From the NCBI GenBank assembly GCA_041689775.1, contig JBDNFP010000158.1, positions 1 through 11,180 of the forward strand: 11,180 nucleotides of DNA, read 5' to 3'. The translations under genes were made by a program, and so were the position numbers. The stretch is from JBDNFP01 sp041689775 (lineage in GTDB: Bacteria; Bacteroidota; Bacteroidia; Cytophagales; Spirosomataceae). The stretch's first letter is position 1, and the number at the start of each line of letters is the position of its first letter. Of the stretch, positions 7,174 to 11,180 are shown one piece after another. Under the pieces are notes generated by a model. The model worked only from the letters and a program-made list of their open reading frames with translations. It ran no database searches and was not told the origin of the DNA.

Positions 7174-7806
7174 TTATTTCCAATCGGTTGGAATTTTTAA
7201 TGTATATCCTGTTTTACTTATCACCTCATCATCAAATTGAGCATCTACTAATTTTTTCCTGCCAATGATTTCTGAACCTTTGGCAACCAAGGCCATGGAG
7301 CTGTTGTGCCGTTTTGGTGGAAAAGCAATAAATACTCGTTTATTTTTGAATAAATTATGTACTTCACGGATAGGGGGCGTCAGATCGCTATCGCCCGAAA
7401 TAAGCATAGCCATATCGTATTCGTCTTTAAAGGCATCCACTATAATGGCCGTTGCGATATTTACATCCGTCATTTTTTCTTTGGCAGTGCGCCAGATATG
7501 CCCACAGCGTTTACACTCGGTAGAGCCATCCTGATAGTTCCCATAAATAATTTTGGCACCAGTACTTTCCAAAGCATCAATATACGTAGATTGTCGTTTT
7601 TGCTTATCAGGATTGTTGCTGACCCTGCTTGTAAAGTATTTGATAGCGACAAGTACCTGATGTGGCTTCAGTAAATTGCTTACCAGTTTTTTGACGTTCA
7701 GCCATCTGCAATGGTCAAAGCCGGCTTCCCTCATTCCAAAATACAGGTTGAACCCATCAATGTAGGCCACTACTCGTTCTTTTTTCTGTCCTTCTTCTTG
7801 CATCAT
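7174..7806 (-). CDS. NYN-domain (LabA/DUF88-like) putative ribonuclease
   Basis: This 210-residue protein has the PIN-like NYN fold of predicted metal-dependent RNases. The acidic active-site set is visible: YIDGFNLY (D17, N20), TDVN (D114) and SGDSD (D139, D141). An inserted CKRCGH (C98, C101) in the middle may be half of a zinc site or a short knuckle. There is no signal peptide. Two adjacent ATGs (7806 and 7803) both work as starts. It sits between hsdS and hsdR, 10 bases before hsdR, so it is very likely co-expressed with it. NYN proteins appear in a range of defence and RNA-processing contexts; what it does in a type I operon is not known to me. Possibilities are a nuclease acting on phage or host RNA after restriction fails, or one that regulates the operon mRNA. 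No -7 element is seen on the minus strand upstream, so it probably depends on read-through from hsdMS. Confidence 0.87.
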   Translation of the reverse strand: MMQEEGQKKERVVAYIDGFNLYFGMREAGFDHCRWLNVKKLVSNLLKPHQVLVAIKYFTSRVSNNPDKQKRQSTYIDALESTGAKIIYGNYQDGSTECKRCGHIWRTAKEKMTDVNIATAIIVDAFKDEYDMAMLISGDSDLTPPIREVHNLFKNKRVFIAFPPKRHNSSMALVAKGSEIIGRKKLVDAQFDDEVISKTGYTLKIPTDWK

Positions 7807-7829
7807 TCATTTATTTTGTATTACATTTG
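7798..7829 (+). promoter_or_regulatory. Promoter-like sequence directed against the operon
   Basis: TACATTTG (7822-7829) matches the Bacteroidota -7 box TAnnTTTG on the + strand, and a TTG (7798-7800) lies 21 bases upstream. Transcription would start near 7836, right before the two hairpins. The -33 element overlaps the first codons of the NYN gene on the other strand. Confidence 0.45.
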
Positions 7830-7835
7830 CAATCA

Positions 7836-7898
7836 CGAACAACACCAGGGATAGCATCCCTGGCCCGACGCCTCCCCCAAAGAGGCGTTTCGCTTTTT
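7836..7898 (+). ncRNA. Candidate small RNA: two perfect hairpins and a T-run between hsdS and the NYN gene
   Basis: Hairpin 1 is CCAGGGAT-AGC-ATCCCTGG (7845-7863, 8 bp, perfect). Four bases later hairpin 2 is ACGCCTC-CCCCAAA-GAGGCGT (7868-7888, 7 bp, perfect), then TTCGCTTTTT (7889-7898), which makes hairpin 2 a terminator on the + strand only. A promoter-like element ends seven bases before the predicted start. The transcript would be about 60 nt and would run against the operon; its terminator overlaps the last codon and stop of hsdS. On the minus strand neither hairpin is followed by Ts, so a simple hsdS terminator explains it poorly. It could belong to a known Bacteroidota RNA family such as Flavo-1, which I cannot confirm. 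Target and function are unknown. Confidence 0.5.
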
Positions 7899-9162
7899 AT
7901 ACAAGCCCCGTTTCATTTGCTTCCTTCACCTCTGCGCTATTCACCCGCACCTTACCGGTCAATAAATCCTGCATTAAGCCCGTTTTGAGGGATTGGAGTT
8001 TGGTGAGCTCCTGATAAAAATACCTTGTTGATTTATCTGTTACATTAAATTTCTTTCCAATTCTTTTCTGCTCATCCTTTGATGGAAACGGAACATAAAT
8101 ATTCAAAATATTATCAGAATTTAGATTAGCCTGCTTAGTCCCTGTTGCATTTTCATAAAGCGTAGCAAGATAGATTTCTGAGTGGAGCAAATTAATTAAA
8201 TATGTCTTATCAATTCGGTTTTCAATACACTTAAACTTGCAAACTCGTTGATTAAGCAATAAAGGCTTTTCTATTTCAATCTGAACTGTGAATCCATAAT
8301 CTCTTTTTCCAGAAGTTCCTGTCATACTCATAATCAGATCTCCATTTTTCAAAACGAAATTTGGATGTTTGAATTGGAAATCTTTGGGTAAAAAGACAGG
8401 GTCTCTATTTAGCGAGAGTTGATTATTATATAAGTTCCCCATTCTAATAAGTTGCAAACCATCTTCTGTGAAGTCACGACTTTTAAAAGCGTATCCACCC
8501 GTAATAATGACGTATCTTCTAAGATGCTCCCACTCCTTCGGAATCCTCCCCAGCGGGCTGTCTTTAAACTCGTGGGTTGCTTCGCTGCGGATGTTGCCGT
8601 GTTCGTCAATGCCTTTGGTGAGCAAATCCTGCATTAGGCCCGTTTTGATGCGGGTATACTTGGCTATGAGTTGCTCGGTTTGGCTGATGGCTTCATCTAC
8701 TTTGGAAAGGATGGAGGCTATTTGGGTTTGTTCGGATTTGGACTCAGGACTTAAAAACTCAAATTCTTTAATAGCTTTTTGCTGAATGTTGGGAAGCCCA
8801 GAGCCAACCCGCAAATCCATAATTAAACTCTGTCTCCCTTTTAAGGCTTGATACAAAAAATCATTTTCGAGATTTTTATCTAAGTCCAATAGTGAATAAC
8901 AATGACCGCCACTCCAAAACTTTGTAGTCAAAAAATTCACATAACCACAAGAGTTTCCGCCTTCACTAATGGTGATAGTGTTTTCAATTGTATTCCATAA
9001 ATCAGAATAACCAGATGGTTCAATACCACCGTTTATGCAAGGAAACACTCCAGAATCAGATAGTTCAACCTTATTAAACTGAACTCCTTTTTTAATTCTG
9101 CAAACAGAGCCGAGTTTCTTCAATCTCCACCCCTCAGGAATATCTATTTGATTTCTTTCCAT
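7897..9162 (-). CDS. hsdS: Type I restriction-modification specificity subunit
   Basis: This 421-residue protein selects the bipartite DNA target for HsdM and HsdR. It has the standard layout: TRD1 (about 1-150, opening GWRLKKLGSVCRIKKGVQF), a central conserved helical spacer (about 150-200), TRD2 (about 205-370, opening GRIPKEWEHLRRYV) and a C-terminal helix (about 372-410). The two helices carry the same end motif, KTGLMQDLLT at 173-182 and 393-402, as expected for the pseudo-symmetric spacer that sets the distance between half-sites. At DNA level the repeat is 25 bases with one mismatch (7964-7988 and 8624-8648). The TRD-coding stretches are clearly more AT-rich than the conserved ones, a common sign of TRD exchange. 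The ATG overlaps the hsdM stop by one base (TAATG). The recognition sequence cannot be read from this. Confidence 0.96.
   Translation of the reverse strand: MERNQIDIPEGWRLKKLGSVCRIKKGVQFNKVELSDSGVFPCINGGIEPSGYSDLWNTIENTITISEGGNSCGYVNFLTTKFWSGGHCYSLLDLDKNLENDFLYQALKGRQSLIMDLRVGSGLPNIQQKAIKEFEFLSPESKSEQTQIASILSKVDEAISQTEQLIAKYTRIKTGLMQDLLTKGIDEHGNIRSEATHEFKDSPLGRIPKEWEHLRRYVIITGGYAFKSRDFTEDGLQLIRMGNLYNNQLSLNRDPVFLPKDFQFKHPNFVLKNGDLIMSMTGTSGKRDYGFTVQIEIEKPLLLNQRVCKFKCIENRIDKTYLINLLHSEIYLATLYENATGTKQANLNSDNILNIYVPFPSKDEQKRIGKKFNVTDKSTRYFYQELTKLQSLKTGLMQDLLTGKVRVNSAEVKEANETGLV
7964..7988 (-). repeat. hsdS internal direct repeat, copy at the C-terminal helix
   Basis: This 25-base segment encodes the second KTGLMQDLLT-type motif and differs by one base from the copy at 8624-8648, 660 bases (220 codons) away. 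It is in the same orientation and frame, so unequal recombination would remove or add exactly one TRD plus spacer without a frameshift. Confidence 0.85.
8624..8648 (-). repeat. hsdS internal direct repeat, copy at the central helix
   Basis: This is the partner of the repeat at 7964-7988, with a single A/G difference. It encodes residues around 173-182 at the end of the central spacer helix. Confidence 0.85.
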
Positions 9163-11180
9163 TAGCTCAAATAATTCAATTGGGTGAGAAAATCATTCAG
9201 TTCAGCCATCGTAGTTTCCCGCTTTTGCTCAATGGCTTGGGCGGAGGTAGCGTATTTGTCAAAAAGGTTTTCAAAGGCCGTTACCAACCCTCTTTTTTCG
9301 GCATTGAGGTAGCGTTGTAGCTGGTCGTTGATGATGTCAAAATGCTTTTTCAGAATCAGCTTCTGGCTTTCTTCGGGGGTTATTATCCCGCCAATGGCTA
9401 CCAACAGGGCATCAATGCTTGCCAGCTTGGCGTGCAGAATGCCGCTGTCTTTTACTCTTGCGTTGTAGGTTTTCGTAATTTCTTTAAACTGCTTTTGGGC
9501 TTCCAGCACCAGGCTGAGCTTGGCATCATCATTTTTAGCTGCTTTCAGTTCTTTTTCCAAGGTTTTGGTAGAAGTCTTGATTTTGGCAAACTCAGAAACG
9601 TCTTTCAAATCCGCTTTAAAGTCCTTAATGAGGCTTTCAATGTCGGCATTCAGGCCGTCTATTTCTTTTTTGGTAGCCGTCAGTAGGGTATTGCTTTCGG
9701 CTTTTACATCGTCGCTGCCGTAGCGTTTGAGTTCAATTTTCAATTCCAATTCGGCCTGTTTTTCTTTCAATAAAGCTTTGCAGTCCTTGATGGCTTTTTC
9801 CAGATCTTTTATTTTGGTTTCCTGCTCTTGGTAAGGTTTGGCTGCTTCGGGGTTGTTCTTCTCCCTCAGGAAATAGTCAATCTGTGCCTTCAATTCGCTT
9901 TTGGCCAAGGCGGGGGTTTGTTTTACTTCGCCTTCTTCCTCATCGGGTTCAAACTCCACCAAATTGAGGGCTTCTTCCACGGCTTCTTCGAGTTGGCTCT
10001 CAAAGTCGGCTTGCTCAATTTCTATTTTTTCAATTTCGGCTTTCTCGGTCTTGAAAAACTCCTCAATCAGGTACTCATCCGGTATCAGCCCGGCATCCCA
10101 GCCGTTTTGCATGATGGTTTTGAGGTCGTACTTGATGTTTTCCCACCAGTTTACAAACACCCCCGCTACCTGAAACTTATCCAATATACCCACCGGCACA
10201 AACTTATCTTTCATGGAGTTGAGCAGCTCTTTCCGTACTTTGGGGAAAGTATCACCGCCCATACGGAGATACACGCCCATTGGCTCGGCTACCGTGTCAT
10301 TTTCGTCGGGATTCTTTTTTGGCGCAAGCGTTGAAAAATCTTCTTTGGCAAGTTGCCACCAATCGGCTAAGTGCAAGCCTAACTCCGTGAGGGTTTCAAG
10401 TACCTTATCGTCCTCTTCAACGGTTTGTTTGATGCTTGCTTTTTGGTCTAATTTAAAATCTTTGTAGGTGTCGTCTTTGTCTTGAAATAATTGATAGCCA
10501 TCAAACTCAAATTTTGGAGAAAGGGTACTTTGCACCTTTTCTATTTCTCGGATGGGAATGCCCCCCCTCAAATGCGCTTTTACATCTTCGGGTTCGGGTG
10601 GTGGGGTATTGTCTACATACCTTCGTATGTTGAGGGTGTAGTCGTTGTCTTCGATGGTTTCTAAATCAACTAATTTGGAGTAACTCGCCTCTTCAATTTT
10701 ATTCGTAAAAACGTAGTCAATCTTTTCTATGTCTTCGGGTCGTAGGGTGTTTTGCTTTTTGCCTTCCGCATAGTCTTTGTCGGCATTGACAATAAAGACC
10801 TTGTTTTTTAGGTCGTCGGGTTTGCTTTTATTGAACACCATGATACAAGCCGGAATACCCGTACCATAAAACAACTGCGGGGGCAAACTGATAATGCCTT
10901 CCAGCACATCTGCTTTGAGCATATTTTCCCGGATTTCCTTTTCCTTTCCACCCCGGAACAATACTCCGTGCGGCATCACTACCACTACCTTGCCCGTGCG
11001 TTTGCAGCTTGCCAGCATGTGCTGCACAAACATCAGGTCGCCTTTCTTGCCCGTATCGGGGGCAAAACCATAGCTAAAACGAGACGAGTACTGCATGGTA
11101 GCTCGGTTGTAGTTTTGCGAAAAAGGAGGGTTGGCAATCACCCGGTCGAACTGTATGAGTTGCCCGTCTTTCTGATTTAA
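9162..11180 (-). CDS. hsdM: Type I N6-adenine methyltransferase subunit, 5' end outside window, long C-terminal extension
   Basis: The frame is open to the window edge, giving 673 residues of an incomplete protein; the GTG at 11139-11141 is internal, since coding sequence (LNQKDGQLIQFDR) continues upstream. Catalytic motif IV NPPF is at residues 17-20 counted from the edge, followed by conserved HsdM sequence (GDLMFVQHML, VVVVMPHGVLFRGG, LFYGTGIPACIMVF, YTLNIRRYV). The N-terminal domain and the AdoMet motif are missing only because the window ends. After about residue 270 the protein continues for roughly 400 residues of charged, mostly helical sequence, including an acidic patch (EFEPDEEEGE, about 409-418) and a long Lys/Glu-rich coiled-coil-like region. 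Standard HsdM has about 500-550 residues in all; this one would be about 900 or more. HsdM methylates the target together with HsdS, whose start overlaps this stop. Confidence 0.95.
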   Translation of the reverse strand, partial: LNQKDGQLIQFDRVIANPPFSQNYNRATMQYSSRFSYGFAPDTGKKGDLMFVQHMLASCKRTGKVVVVMPHGVLFRGGKEKEIRENMLKADVLEGIISLPPQLFYGTGIPACIMVFNKSKPDDLKNKVFIVNADKDYAEGKKQNTLRPEDIEKIDYVFTNKIEEASYSKLVDLETIEDNDYTLNIRRYVDNTPPPEPEDVKAHLRGGIPIREIEKVQSTLSPKFEFDGYQLFQDKDDTYKDFKLDQKASIKQTVEEDDKVLETLTELGLHLADWWQLAKEDFSTLAPKKNPDENDTVAEPMGVYLRMGGDTFPKVRKELLNSMKDKFVPVGILDKFQVAGVFVNWWENIKYDLKTIMQNGWDAGLIPDEYLIEEFFKTEKAEIEKIEIEQADFESQLEEAVEEALNLVEFEPDEEEGEVKQTPALAKSELKAQIDYFLREKNNPEAAKPYQEQETKIKDLEKAIKDCKALLKEKQAELELKIELKRYGSDDVKAESNTLLTATKKEIDGLNADIESLIKDFKADLKDVSEFAKIKTSTKTLEKELKAAKNDDAKLSLVLEAQKQFKEITKTYNARVKDSGILHAKLASIDALLVAIGGIITPEESQKLILKKHFDIINDQLQRYLNAEKRGLVTAFENLFDKYATSAQAIEQKRETTMAELNDFLTQLNYLS

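Noticed and set aside
7845..7888. CRISPR-like or attachment-site interpretation of the two adjacent palindromes
   Set aside because: The hairpins have unrelated sequences, there are no spacers or repeated units, and no integrase or cas gene is in view.
7845..7888. Simple terminator for hsdS
   Set aside because: On the minus strand neither hairpin is followed by a T-run; the T-run is on the + strand side.
9828..10334. 168-codon open frame on the + strand
   Set aside because: It is a low-complexity shadow of the Lys/Glu-rich part of hsdM, giving Phe/Leu-rich sequence, and has no promoter or family motif.

Overview
The window looks like a piece of a Bacteroidota chromosome, most likely from a Cytophagales-type lineage; this is inferred, not proven. 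Start codons lack clear Shine-Dalgarno sequences. The two best promoters fit the Bacteroidota pattern TTG-N19-21-TAnnTTTG. The protein families (a 'membrane or secreted protein' with lipocalin-like repeats, a long HsdM, a YgjP-like peptidase next to hsdR) are also typical of that phylum.

Left part (1-3122), genes on the + strand. The first 126 bases hold the possible C-terminal tail of a transposase-like gene. A SWIM zinc-finger gene follows (176-1900) and is split by one in-frame TAG at 1346-1348; the frame stays open and family-like on both sides of it. Next come a secreted beta-rich protein (1980-2693) and a strong intrinsic terminator (2723-2753). After that is a small transcription unit: a promoter with a perfect palindrome between its -33 and -7 elements, a leader with two tiny ORFs, a 45-residue cysteine-rich microprotein (2969-3106), and a terminator that overlaps the gene's 3' end.

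Middle (3123-3300): a non-coding spacer between convergent units, containing a nested imperfect inverted repeat.

Right part (3301-11180), genes on the - strand. This is a type I restriction-modification operon read right to left: hsdM (5' end outside the window), hsdS, a NYN-domain ribonuclease-like gene, hsdR, and a YgjP/DUF45 zinc peptidase-like gene. hsdM/hsdS and hsdR/peptidase overlap by one base (TAATG and TGATG), and the NYN gene is 10 bases from hsdR, so these pairs are probably translated together. HsdM and HsdS form the modification enzyme that marks the site chosen by HsdS; HsdR adds ATP-driven translocation and cleavage of unmodified DNA. The NYN protein and the peptidase are accessory genes whose role here is unknown.

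The only loose join in the operon is the 90 bases between hsdS and the NYN gene. They carry two perfect back-to-back hairpins. On the + strand these are preceded by a promoter-like TACATTTG and followed by a T-run, which suggests a small RNA of about 60 nt transcribed against the operon. The pairing of a candidate small RNA with a putative RNase inside a restriction operon is the most interesting unexplained feature of the window.
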